Source: Phyto melanocephala (lineage: Eukaryota > Arthropoda > Insecta > Diptera > Rhinophoridae). From it: DNA of 64,000 nucleotides. Every line of letters begins with the position of its first letter. Position 1 is the stretch's first letter. The position numbers were made by a program, and so were the translations under genes. Shown piece after piece: positions 11,081-22,249 of this stretch. The DNA lies in assembly GCA_941918925.1 (NCBI GenBank), contig OW799237.1:11203201-11267200 (forward strand). The letters are read 5' to 3'. The notes beneath the pieces are model-generated. The model was not told the DNA's origin, made no database searches, and saw only the letters and a list, made by a program, of their open reading frames with translations.

Positions 11081-12525
11081 TTAGTATTTAGTAGAAAATC
11101 CATTATTTTTAATAACGGCTAAGCAACGTCTAGGCATTGAGTCCACAAGTTTTTGGCAAATTTCGGGTGCAATGTTCTCCCACGCACGTTGAATCAATGC
11201 CCACAATTGATCTTTATTAGATGGGTTTTTTCCTCGAAGGCTTGATTTTACTATTTGCCACAGGTTCTCAATGGGATTTAAGTCTGGCGATTGTGCAGGC
11301 CAGCTTAAAACCTTTATTTCATTGTTTTCGAACCACTCTTTTGCCCGCTTCGATGTGTGTTTCGGGTCATTGTCTTGTTGAAACACCCACCGAAGTGGCA
11401 TTTCCCACTCAGCTTACGGCAACATGGTGCTATTTAAAATATTTGTATAATATACAGCGTCCATTCTTTCTTCAATCCGAAATATAGGTCCCGTTCCACT
11501 GTACGAGAAGCAACCCCATACCATTATATTTCCTCCGCCGTGTTTAATTGTTTTTATTGTATACTAGCTAATACCCGGTGTGCTTCGACACCCCAAATTT
11601 TAGTATTTAATTCATATGGAAGGTGCCACGCCCACTATTGTTAATGCACCCAATTTTTCCATAAATGTTTATTTGAATATCAAAGTTGCTTTTGCAAAAT
11701 TTTAGTACTCTAATCGATATCGTTTTCCAGATATACGAATTTTAGTATTTAATTCATATGGCAGGTGCCACGCCCACTATTGTAAATGCACCCATTTTTT
11801 TCCATAAATGTTTATTTGAATATCAAAGTTGCTTTTGCAAAATTTTAGTACTCTAATCGATATCGTTTTCCAGATATACGAATTTTAGTATTTTATTCAT
11901 ATGGTAGGTGCCACGCCCACTATTGATAATGCACCCATTTCTTGCCTAAATGTTCATTTGGATGTCAAAGTTGCTCTTGCAAAATTTTACTACTCTAATC
12001 GATATCGTTTTCCAAATGTACGAAATTTAGTATTTAATTCATGTGGCCACGCCTACTATTGAAAGTTCGCCCATTTTTTACCCAAATATTTGTGTGGATG
12101 TCAAAGTTTACCGTACTTAATTTGAGGACTCTAGCTGCATTAACTTTCGTGATGTATAATATTTGATACTTATTCTTTAACAGGGCGTGGCACCCCGCCC
12201 ACTTACAATTTCAAACCAAAGTATAGCCTATAGTTCCTTCCAGACATACAGCAAGATTCTGTGAAAATTTCAAGGAAATCGGTTCAGCCGTTTAACCGTC
12301 TGTAAAGCACAAACAAACATACAAACATACAAACATATAAACATACAAACACACATTGATTTTTATATATATAGATTGGGGGTAGAATTCGGTGTTGGGT
12401 GGTCTTCGTACGGATAGGCTGCTTCTGTCAGAGTTAAATAAGTTGACTTTTGTTTCATCTGACCACAAAATATTTCTCCACTTGCTTATTGGCCAACTTA
12501 AATGGTCTTCGGCGAATTCTAATCT
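11081..12525 (-). pseudogene. Broken Tc1-like transposase
   Basis: On the minus strand the DDE domain is readable in pieces: WSDETKVNLF (first Asp), [23 protein letters not shown] (second Asp) and SPDLNPIENLW (catalytic Glu, Tc1 type). A premature TAA lies after the ML-P segment, just upstream of the part beginning AEWEMPLRW. A Helitron splits the gene between the first-Asp region and HGGG, and the frames on its two sides do not agree. The DNA-binding N-terminus is absent. It cannot encode an active protein. Confidence 0.85.
11564..12375 (-). mobile_element. Non-autonomous Helitron, short copy (812 bp)
   Basis: On the minus strand it starts TCTATATATATAAAAATC and ends GCACACCGGGTATTAGCTAG, inserted between A and T with no target duplication, the Helitron pattern. 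It contains about four units of a 142-bp repeat with the motif GCCACGCCCACTATTG. There is no Rep/helicase coding. It is the same family as 52,801-54,295. Confidence 0.85.
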
Positions 12526-12869
12526 TTTTTTAAAATTCTAATTTTTAAATGATATTTGTCTGAAATTTTTATAAGAAAATTTTAAGATCTTTATTAACAT
12601 GAATGGTAGAAAAAAGTTAAAAAAAATGCAATACCTAATCCGTTGTTTTATAAAAAACGTTTTTGTGCCTCTCCGGAAAAATTTGATTTTAAGACATACG
12701 CGGTTGCCAATGAAAACCACAGATATATCCTCAATGTCTTCTATCAAAAAGAGACTTTTTTATGTAGGAAGCTTTTTTTCAAACTGAGAAATTTAAAATA
12801 AATTTTTTAGGTGCTCAGCTTATGCTCATCGATTTTCTACACTAATAATTTTGCTTGTTTTTTTTCTAG

Positions 12870-13193
12870 GAGGTCCAAGTTCCTATAATGTCTCAAGACG
12901 ACTGTCGCAAGAGCCGTTACGGACCCTCACGTATTACTGATAACATGCTTTGTGCCGGTTACGATGAGGGCAAGAAAGACAGTTGTCAGGGTGACAGTGG
13001 TGGTCCACTGCATGTTGTGGCTTCCGGTACACGAGAGCACCAATTGGCCGGTGTAGTGTCATGGGGTGAGGGTTGTGCTAAGGCTGGCTATCCCGGTGTA
13101 TACGCTCGTGTAAATCGTTATGGCACTTGGATTAAGACGCTTACGAAAAATGCCTGCCTGTGTCAATCAGAAACTAAAAAGATTAAAAAGTAA
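12870..13193 (+). CDS. Secreted trypsin-like serine protease, exon 2
   Basis: It begins in phase 0 after TTTTTCTAG with [12 protein letters not shown] and carries the catalytic serine loop [10 protein letters not shown], the specificity-pocket glycines and the C-terminal helix ([15 protein letters not shown]). It ends at TAA 13,191-13,193. The ATG at 12,888 within it is internal, not a start. The late cysteines at 396 and 398 may pair with those before the activation site; this is inference. Confidence 0.93.
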   Translation, partial: EVQVPIMSQDDCRKSRYGPSRITDNMLCAGYDEGKKDSCQGDSGGPLHVVASGTREHQLAGVVSWGEGCAKAGYPGVYARVNRYGTWIKTLTKNACLCQSETKKIKK

Positions 13194-13281
13194 TGTCTAC
13201 TACAAGCATTTTAAATGGTTTATTTTTAATATTTTATTTATTTATTTTATTTATTAAAATCTATGTTAAGGAGAAATTTTT

Positions 13282-13287
13282 AATAAA
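13282..13287 (+). promoter_or_regulatory. Probable polyadenylation signal of the protease gene
   Basis: An AATAAA lies 89 bp downstream of the stop codon in an AT-rich 3' flank. Confidence 0.6.
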
Positions 13288-13299
13288 ACATTTTGTAGT

Positions 13300-14147
13300 T
13301 TTTATTTTTTTTATAATTGTCTATGACATGTTTAATTAATACTGAGAAGAAAACAATAGTCATAAAAAAGAGAAAATTTCCTGTTAATGGCCTGTATTGA
13401 AAAGATGTGTTTAAGGAGCCGGTTTAATGCTAGATTGTTGCACCATGGGGTGCTTTAGAAATTGCTGTCAGTAAAAAAATTGCAATTGCTTGTGTTGTTG
13501 TTAATAAAAAGAAAAATATTCAATATCAATAAAAAAATAAATTTAATCTTAATAATTTTTATGGCTTTAACAAAAACCCAATATAACTTCATTGGTATTA
13601 GAGAAGTTAATGTGCATATGTTTGAATGTCGGTCTGTATGTGAGAGCATGTATGTATATAAATATTAATCTGTATGAAGTATGCAAGTAAATGACTATAA
13701 AAATATCAGTGTAATTAAATTTGCACATGTGTCTCATGCAAACGTGACATGCCAATGTTAATGATTATGATGGACCAAACAGTTGAGTGAATGAATGAAT
13801 GACTGATTGACTGACTTACATTATAACATAAAGTTTCGCCACAGCAAGTGTTTTAATATGTTGTGCCTTTAAATCTGTAAATGTAATCAAGCTGAAGCAA
13901 AACAGAATAATTTTTGTTTTACATTTTAAAGATATTTCTTTGTTTTTTTAGGTTAAGTTTTGTGGAAAAAACTTTTTGTTGTTGCATGTAGTAGCCATTA
14001 GAAAGGAGAAAAACATATAATATAATCTTTGTGATCTCCAATATCAATTATTATTATTTGTATTTACTGAGCTACATGTTTTTAAAAAGAAAATATTTAA
14101 TTTTGTGATCAGGATGTTATTAATAGCCAATAGCGAGGGTATATGTA
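13300..14147. other. Intergenic, no gene seen
   Basis: AT-rich sequence with a short GAATGAATGA/GACTGACT simple repeat at about 13,788-13,816. The small frames here lack splice sites or codon bias. Confidence 0.6.
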
Positions 14148-15568
14148 AAGGGTGTCTCAGTAGGAATGCACTTTTTTATTTTGAAATAGAAGCACGTATA
14201 TTTTGGGATAGTTGTAATTTTTTCATTGAATTTCATCTTTATAGAACATGATCTGATTGAATATGTGGGGGATTCAAATGGTTGTCGTAAAGTCATATGT
14301 TTAAAATATGACTTATATATAAAAGCACGAAAAAATATAACTGCTGTGAAAAACCCCTCATAATTTATTGTGCTATTTCCGCCAATTTATTTATTATTGG
14401 TTTCTGTTTGTTTTTAATTTTCTATCACCCATATTTATGTTAAAGGGATGTGACAGTTTTTTTTTTTTGATATTACCTGTAACTAGGAAAATATTCACCA
14501 AAAGACACCCACGACTCTGATGACAGCCCATTTTTCTTTTCACAAAATTTACCATGACTTTTTACAGGGATATTGTTGTATCACTTTACCGACGACGCGT
14601 TGGATCTCGGATTTAAGCTCAGTAATAGTTTTGAGTTTATTCGCATAAGCACGAGATTTTACAAAAGCCCAAAGCAAAAATCACTCGGCGTTAAATCGCA
14701 TAATCACGTTGGCCAGTTTTCATTAGAATTTTATGAGATAATTTCTTATGGAAATCATTGCTGTGGCAGGCGACGCCAACTTGCTGAAACCACATGTCGT
14801 TCAGATTCATGTTGTTCAGTTAACGCTGCAAGAACTACGTTATCATGCTCCTGTTACGATTGCCATTAACATTCACTGCGATTTCGGCTTCATCTTCAAA
14901 AAAGTGGGCAGCGTAATTGGCCGCTTGAGAAAAATCCCCACCAGACAGTTGCTCGTTATGGGCAAATTTATTTCAATAGGATTTCATGTAAGTTTTCTGA
15001 ACCCCAAATTCGACAATTTTGTGTTTATTCGAAGCAATTCGGATCGAAATTCGACTCATGGTAGATAATGACTTTTTTCTAAAAAAATCCATTCTACATC
15101 TCTATTTCTCTGCTGGTTTGAGCTCTAGAGTAAGCTAAATTTATTACTTATGAAAATGGAGAATATCTTTTGTCAAAATTTGCTGCTTAGTGCTTTGAAA
15201 TAATTCAAGTTGTTGAGAACGATGCCGAAGTTATGTTTTCTGCGACACTTTCGTTTACAGCAGTAATGTGCTCAAAGGACCGACGAGTACTTTAATGTAT
15301 AGGACTTTTAGTGTCTATAGCCGGCAATTTTTAAAAAAATTTTCAACCACTCTTGGAGTGGCTGTCACACTGGGTACACTTTCTGGACTGAAAATTCTTC
15401 GAGGACTGCAAGCGGTTTCAGCATAACCATCCGAAATTTTGTAACAAATTTTCACAATTTCTTTTGTAAAGCGCTCTCTTTTCAATAATAAAAAATTATT
15501 TAAGAATTACAGAGTTACCACTTGCACAAAAAAGGACACTTGAAGTTCATTCTTACTTAGACACCCTT
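14148..15568 (-). mobile_element. Old mariner-like element with inverted ends and TA duplications
   Basis: The ends AAGGGTGTCTCAGTAGGAAT (left) and, on the other strand, AAGGGTGTCTAAGTAAGAAT (right) are near-perfect inverted repeats. Each is flanked by TA (14,146-14,147 and 15,569-15,570). Length is 1,421 bp. The minus strand contains decayed transposase motifs. Confidence 0.85.
14500..15100 (-). pseudogene. Decayed mariner-like transposase
   Basis: Minus-strand fragments in different frames match the family of the intact transposase at 60,740: QNCRIWGSENLHEI, a degenerate VNVNGNRNRSMI segment, NLNDMWFQQVGVACHS (where the second catalytic Asp has become Val) and CDLTPSDF. Stops and frameshifts separate them. 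The + strand frames in this interval are shadows. Confidence 0.75.
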
Positions 15569-17270
15569 TACTTATAAGATTGTAAGAAATTTGTGTTTGT
15601 ATGTAAAATATATATTTTTGGAAATTATATTGGCGGTGTATATATTCAATGATCTCAAATACAAAACACAACTTCTTAGAATTTTTGTCTGTCTAATTGT
15701 CTTTCTGTCTGTCTTCCTGAACTCGACTAACTATAAAACTACTGGATGGATTTTTATAAAATTTGGTATGGTGATGCCTTAATATCTGGTTTAACATGGA
15801 ATGTATATTTAAAGGAGAGATAATAACTCAGTTCTAACAAAAAAAAAAAAACTTATACAAAAAATTATATTAAATTATTCTACTGATCTTAATGGTACCT
15901 GAACGTTATTGAAAAATTATTATATAAACAAACATAACAGTGAAAGGAATATCAAATAATTTTACTAATATTATTAAAATGTATTTCCAAATAAAAATGG
16001 TTATAAACATTTTTGGCGATCAACTTAATGGTCCAGCTTTTAGTTAAACAACAAAGGAGTTAGTGAACGAACAAATTGATTAAAGAAAAATAACATGTTA
16101 TAAGCTGATTCTTCAAATTAATAATCGGTTGTTGCTTAAAAATATATTTCATTAATACACAGATCTAAAAATTTTCTTTTTCGTATAACAACTCTATAAA
16201 ACTCTGATATGAAAATTTTTTCGTCATATCATATCATATCATATGGTTTCAACATACCTTTTACTATAAAAAACCTACTATTTTATAGTTCTACAAAACA
16301 AAAGTTGATTCCCTGACAATCCTTTATAGAAACTGCTGATTTTATTATCTCCCTAGCCTTATAGCACAGACTGTAAACCTCTTTAAACATAAATCTAATG
16401 AGAGGAAGAAAAAAGTTGTCTACATGATTTCTAAAATCTTTAAATTCATAATTAATTTAAAACGGTCTTTAAAATTACACAAATCTTTTGCCAACAATCA
16501 TTCATTCCTACTGTACGCCACTAAGGATTACAAACTTTCTGTATGAAAGGAAAGAAAAAGAAAAAAATTCAAAATAGTCATGCACGAAAGTAATAAAATT
16601 TACCAATAAACCAGCCATAACATGATTATGGTTTTACGAGCAAGGTCCGCTGTCTCTCTCTGCTTCATTACAAGCTGCTCAAGCCGTTAAAGAAAAATAT
16701 TCTTAAAAAAAAACATATAGAGGAAAATCTATAAAAGTCATAAAAATTCTTTGAGCAACTTGTTGTACTGTTTGCTGTGACTTGGTGACAAGGCACGAGG
16801 AAAAAATTTAAATTAAATATTTTTTTTGCTGAAACTTTAAAAGTAGATTGCGTTTTTAATCGTTTTTTTTTCTTCTTTTTTTGTTTGCAATAAAATAAAA
16901 TTCCATAAGCTGTAGTTCTGGTGCATGTGTTAAAAACTTTCTCTTTCTTAAAATAGTATTTTGGAAATTTACACGACTTGTATATTTTCCTTTAGAGGCT
17001 GGGCAATTTTCACATATGAGCCAGAACGTCTTGCTGTTTTAATTCGAAAAATATCTTTAAATTAATTTTAACGCATGACTTCTTTTAATTTCCTTCTGCA
17101 TTTCGCATATGGTGACTTGTATGTTGTAACATAGAAGAAGAAGAAGGACAGTGTAAACGACAGTAGGAATATGAACAAGAAAAAAAAAAATAAATTTAAA
17201 AATAAATATTTTTTTAAATCAGAATTTTTTTTAAAGGATTTGTTGTTGGCTGAAGGGATTTTAGTATGAA
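15569..17270. other. Intergenic or intronic, with short repeat relics
   Basis: Contains a segment near 15,690-15,775 with CTGTCTGT runs and CTACTGGATGGATTTTTATA, a type of phrase I associate with dispersed fly repeats. There is also a (TCATA)4 microsatellite at about 16,224-16,243. No gene was recognised. Confidence 0.5.
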
Positions 17271-17272
17271 TA

Positions 17273-17880
17273 CGTTAGGTTAGGTTAGGCTGAAAGGAGG
17301 GGTACTGCCAAGCCCAAACCTGTTGCAGGTTCTTAAGGAATAAAAATTTTCCTACTAGAAACTTAATCCCAAATTAATAAAATATTTCAACTAAGCCAAA
17401 ATCCCAATCCCTTTAATGCAATTCCTTAGGGATTGTAATTTGTAATTCTTAAGATATTCCCAGTTCCGCATAGTGCACATGTTAAATTTCTCGTATCTAA
17501 TACGCCCAAATTCAGGATATTTACAAGCTACATGAGTTCTTCTCTCCACATAAACTGTTACTGCATTTGTTAATCTCATAGTGTTTGCCCACTCAGTTTC
17601 AGAATCTCCTACGTTTACTCAAGATTTGGATCACCCCATAGTATAACCTTCACCTTAGGTTAGGTTAGATTCGGCAGCCACCCGAAGGCATAGCTCACTT
17701 GGGTCCTTCGAGAGTCCCGTTGTGATAAACCTTACTGCCATTAGTATTTTGCCACTTCCTGGCATGTCTTTCCATCGCTCAAACTTTAAGGTCTTTTTTG
17801 AACCTCTGAAAGGGTTTTAGATTTTCCAAAGTGATGGTAATTAAAAATGATCCCATTTAAGATAGTTTGACAAACTCTTC
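17273..17880 (-). mobile_element. LINE fragment(s), degenerate
   Basis: GTTAGGTTAGGCTGAAAGGA at 17,276 and the following sequence parallel the LINE fragment at 27,168, including the RNase H-end reading frame, here badly decayed on the minus strand. From about 17,655 a second GGTTAGGTTAGATTCGGCAG start introduces another retroelement-like tail. Confidence 0.55.
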
Positions 17881-17999
17881 GTTTCTGATTATGCCCCGGT
17901 ATCTATATCACCTCAAGACGTTCAAAATTGGCATGCGAGTTTTACTCACTATTGCATGGTAGGACAAGAGTTTTTTCGTCCATTAGGATATTCATCACA

Positions 18000-18960
18000 T
18001 TCTCTCTCCTCCGATATTTTCGCGATGCAGTTACCTGTCTCAGATCTCACTGGGATTTTGTCACATGCTACATCTGTGACATTTCCTATCGGCAAGACAT
18101 CAATTCTTTTTTTGTTATCTGGTTTTATGGACTCTTACAGATTTTGATATTCTAAGCACAAGGACAACTACGGCTGGTGAAATACTAGGAGGTCAGACTT
18201 AATAGCAGACTTAAATCCAACAATACCGCCGACAAAGCTGGGAGAATAATCGGTAAGCATATGGCAAATGTAGGAGGACCAACACAGCTCAAGCGAAAGT
18301 TGTAAATCAATTACTACAAATTCAGTGCTTTTATGTGGTCGAGAATTGTGGGGCACATATTTTAGAACACAAAACAGACGAAATATACTATTGGCTACAC
18401 AGAGAACATCGGCGCTAAGATTAGCATCAGCATATCGGACAGTTTCACAGGGACCCGTTTCAGCAGTTCAATCCCCATAGACCTTTTAATTGAGGAGAGA
18501 TTTAAAATATATGCTAAACGAAAGCAGGGAATCGAAGTAGATCATGGGGAGTTACGAATGGAAACACTAAGGAAGTTGCAGGAGAAATGGAACAGTTCTG
18601 TAAAGGGAAGGTGGACCGCAAAACTAATTCCAGGGATTAAGAAATGGTTCAGCAAAAAAATGCATCCAGCATTTTTCATTCAGTCCAAATGCTGTTGGGA
18701 CACGGCTATTACCGAAAATACTATTTTAGAAAGGAAAAGATGACGATCTAAAAAAAAATGGTCTCCTACCAGCCAGTTCGTGCACCTATCATCTCCGTCT
18801 ATATAAAGATTAATGTTTTCAGTATTTTTTACCTTAATAACTTCATCCCATTTTCCCTCCTCTGGTATTATGTTGATGTAGTTACCGCTCTCATTGGGTT
18901 TTTCTCACATTGTACCTCTGCCTTGATTCTCATAGATTAGATAGAGGTTAATCTTTGGTG
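18000..18960. repeat. Diverged repeated segment (18,000-18,110 and 18,850-18,930)
   Basis: Both stretches contain TCCTC-T-GTATT/ATATT, GATG-AGTTACC and TC-CTGGG/ATTGGGTTTT-TCACAT in the same order, one on each side of the LINE fragment. The origin was not recognised. Confidence 0.4.
18168..18745 (+). mobile_element. C-terminal fragment of an R1/LOA-type non-LTR retrotransposon
   Basis: The + strand encodes QRTSALRLASAYRTVS (18,400-18,447), then after a frame change SIPIDLLIEERFKIYA and WNSSVKGRWTAKLIPGIKKW, phrases typical of the C-terminal part of R1/LOA-like LINE ORF2 proteins. Frames are broken, so it is a pseudogene. The reverse transcriptase core is missing. Confidence 0.75.
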
Positions 18961-20063
18961 TCATCTTTAATGGTCTCTCATTAGTCATTCGCCTATTTCT
19001 ATTTATTAAATAGCAGCCAAAGCTGTTTCATATTTCAACTGCATGTCATTTAAAAAGGCACACACTTTCCAAAAGACAAATTGATTTATACATGTATAAC
19101 TTGGAGGATAAATTTGAATAGCAAGAGTATAAAATTGTGTAAAATCTAAACAATATTAAAATCTCTGACCAAAAATAACAATTATAGATATGTAACATAA
19201 GGATAGACAGACAGACAATTGAGCGACCGCTGTAAAATCGATCTAGAAAGCGATTTAATGGTCAAAGTATAACCATAAAATAGTTTAAAGGATATCAAAA
19301 AAATAAAAAATGCAAATATAAGTACTTACAAGCAAAGGATACACATACAAACAACAATCCTTATACACATACAAACAAATAAACAAAACAACAAAATCTA
19401 TCGGATCTAACATCGAACAACAAAATCTCGAAATGAATATTCATATTTGCCAAATCATTTTCCCCCTTTCGTTAATATCAAGAATCAAAACGAAATGGAA
19501 TTTTTAAACAAATAAAAAAAGCAAATATTACAGCAAATACATACATACATACATATTTGTTATTCAAATATATCATATTATACATACAAACATACAGCCA
19601 TACATACAAATTCATTAATACTCGTATATGAGGTCACATATTGTAATTCGGCAAACTCTGCTTCTGAATAAAAGAAGAGACGTCAGTCATCATGTTAATG
19701 ATAATGTTCAATTTGGTATGATAAACTGGCAAGAATATTAAAAGACAACAATTCATGAAGAAAAGTTAAGCTTTCACACACATTCAAACAATACGGAAAA
19801 AAGTTTTGACTGTTAAATTAAAAATAAATGGAAGGAGAAATGTTTATTTGACTTTGTCAAAGAATAAATATGCAGGAATTCTTAAACTTTTAAATAACTT
19901 GTGTGGATTTAAGTTTAAAAAAAAGGGGAGTTTGTAAAAAAAAACTCAAAATTTTATCTTAAAAAACCGAAAATATTGATTAGAAAATAAATTGAATAAT
20001 ACGAACGAAATTTTGTACAAAAACCTTACAAAACAATTTAGTCTGAAAAATTAAAAAAAAAAA
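18960..20063. other. No gene seen
   Basis: AT-rich with ACAGACAGACA, CATACATA and TACAAACA simple runs around 19,205-19,620. No coding or RNA signal. Confidence 0.55.
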
Positions 20064-20212
20064 ATCATTCCACTCGGCTAGTGTCGGTAAAATATAATTT
20101 TTCAAGATTTATTCTTTCATATATCACAATTAAAAAAATTCTTTGTAAAATAGAAAATGTTAAATATGAACTCAAGCCTAATTAAAAATTTAAAAATATT
20201 AGTAAAAAAACT
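20064..20212 (+). repeat. Dispersed 150-bp repeat, copy A
   Basis: CATTCCACTCGGCTAGTGTC and the following 130 bp are collinear with 50,020-50,160 (copy B), including the phrase ATGAACTCAAGCCT. Boundaries are approximate. Confidence 0.75.
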
Positions 20213-20301
20213 TAATCCGACAATAGATTTTTTATAAAAATTTTCAACAAATTAATAGATTTAAAAAATCTTTCTACAAAAAATTTTAAAGACTTTAAAC
20301 C

Positions 20302-20659
20302 AAGGCGAATTCATACAGGTGAAATTATCAACCCAGCTGATGGGGATACTTTAATATTGGTTGAATTTGCCTTGATTTTATTTATTAATTCAAGAAAGGA
20401 AAATGTGATTTTGGCTTCGGTATTAAACAATTAACTTAAGTGTACTTAATTGATAATAAATGTACTAAATTTATGTATATTTGTTGCTTTGGCGTCACTA
20501 ATAATGTGTTTCAAAAATTTGTAACCTTTTTTTAATAAAATTTTATTATATAATATGTCATCAAAACTTTTCCATCCCTGATATACGAATTTGCCTTAAC
20601 ATTAAAGATTACCTATAAAATTGCTTTCGCCGTTGCATATACCTGTATGAATATGCCTT
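20302..20659. mobile_element. MITE with 19-bp terminal inverted repeats
   Basis: The left end AAGGCGAATTCATACAGGT and the right end (reverse complement AAGGCATATTCATACAGGT) match at 17 of 19 bases. The 358-bp interior has no coding. Related copies lie at about 48,385-48,635 and 48,637-49,018. Confidence 0.75.
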
Positions 20660-20979
20660 GACTTTATAATATTCGATAATTTTTTTTTTCAAATGAATCG
20701 TTTATAAGTTAAACCAGTAGTCGTTTTTTTTATAGTAAACTTTAGCACCTCTATTGCGAATAGGCAGTAAAATATTAATTCTCATGAACCTTTTGCTCCC
20801 CTCGATGGAAAAATTTTTATTATGGATTTTCTGTTGATCTTTCGATCAGTTCATTAAACAGCTCTTCAAAATAAATTAAGCTTTCACTGCATATTGGATG
20901 TAGTTAAGAAGAAGAAGAAGTGATAGCATCTTTGGGGAATTTATTATTTTATTCACGATTGGTATTTTAGAGAAAATAA

Positions 20980-21450
20980 AAAATATTTCGATAAGAAAAA
21001 TATTGGCGATAGGGGTAAATATCAAAACTTTTTTGGATTAGTAACCCCGATAATTACTTCCGTATAGTAAATTTTATTGGAAAAATTGTTTCCTATTCAA
21101 AATTTCATCTGAACAGAAAGAATTTTTATAAAAATATTAACTTCAGAAAACACTTTTAAAAATTTTTAGAAAAAATTTTCTCAAACATAAAGAAAGTTTT
21201 TTAAATTTAATTTGATTTACAGGCTATAAGTTCAATGTGATAATGACAGAATATCTGGGAAAAGACTATTTAAGTTCCACCCGACAAAAAAAATTTTGTA
21301 TCGAAAAAAAATTTATAAGAAAAGGGTTTTTACGGAAAATTCATTCAGCCAAAATTTTTGAATAAAAATTGAATTAAACAAAAAATTTTTTTATAGAAAA
21401 TATATGAAAACAAAACATTTTGTTTTTCGAAATTTCAACCGACAAATAAT
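20980..21450 (-). repeat. Palindrome-core repeats, diverged block
   Basis: Units of the type GACAAAAAATTTT followed by TATAGAAAAT, in the reverse orientation relative to arrays 1-3. Strongly degenerate. Confidence 0.5.
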
Positions 21451-21600
21451 GTTCTATACAAGACCTGTATGAAGGGGTATATGCAACGGAAGATTTATAC
21501 AATCACCCGACTTTTGAGGGGTGTTTTCTATCATGGTGAATTCCCATATCAGCGATGGAAAAGTCGTCATGATTCGTTTAATTTAAAACAATTAAAAACG

Positions 21601-22028
21601 ATATATGTGACTTGCTCCACGAAAAGGGACCTCTGCGCCGAAAATTTTTTTTTTTAATTTTTTGAGTGATTCTGTATCAAATGCCGCAAACCGCAAGTTT
21701 TTATGTTTTTCAGTTTTTTTTACAAATCACCTGAAAAGATGAACATAATTAATGAAAAAATTTAAAAATGTGATATAAACAGATAATATATATAATATTT
21801 GAAATTTAAAAAAAGTTTAATATCAAAGGTACAAAATTACAAAAATATCAAAATTTTACTCTTTTTTTACTCCTAACACGCTTTTCTGGTGATTTTTCTG
21901 TATTTTGCTGCTTTTCACCTTTGTCTGATTTTTTAAGGAAGTTCTTCCAGCGCTTTTTTTAAACGCGATTTTCTCAATAACTTCTTTTCGGCGCAGAGGT
22001 CCCTATTCGTACAGCAGGTCACATATAT
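21601..22028. mobile_element. MITE with about 45-bp terminal inverted repeats
   Basis: The left arm 21,601-21,645 (ATATATGTGACTTGCTCC... GGGACCTCTGCGCCGAAAA) is inverted at 21,983-22,028 with only a few differences. The arms enclose about 340 bp of AT-rich non-coding DNA. No target duplication was identified with confidence. Confidence 0.75.
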
Positions 22029-22249
22029 TTGTGATACACATGATCACATCAAATATAAAACAATTTAGTATATTTGTTATTAAAAAAGTTCACTTTAGTT
22101 AATTTTTCAATACCTGAATATAAGTCTTATTTTCCAACGCTGCATAAATAAAGAAAATCAATTATAATTTAAAAATTTTAACATTATGCTTTCCCATCAG
22201 CTGTTGAAGTGGAGTATGTATGAATATTCCTAGGTTCTTTATATAATTT

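Larger units (their letters stand above)
10782..12525 (-). mobile_element. Tc1-like DNA transposon relic, 5' truncated, interrupted by a Helitron
   Basis: The end of the element at 10,782 (CAGTGATGTTCG) abuts a TA. The motif AAAATAGAGCCAC occurs at 10,796 and again at 10,993, which fits the subterminal direct repeats of some Tc1-like elements. The transposase reads on the minus strand. Sequence stops resembling the element near 12,525, so the transposase N-terminus and the other terminal repeat are missing. Confidence 0.75.
8990..12869 (+). other. 3.9-kb protease intron loaded with repeats and transposons
   Basis: Bounded by GTAAGA and TTTTTTTCTAG. It contains a 28-bp repeat array with a 295-bp-offset duplication (about 9,420-10,480), a Tc1-like relic (10,782 to about 12,525) and a Helitron (11,564-12,375). 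All lie in one phase-0 intron, so they need not disturb the protein. Confidence 0.9.
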
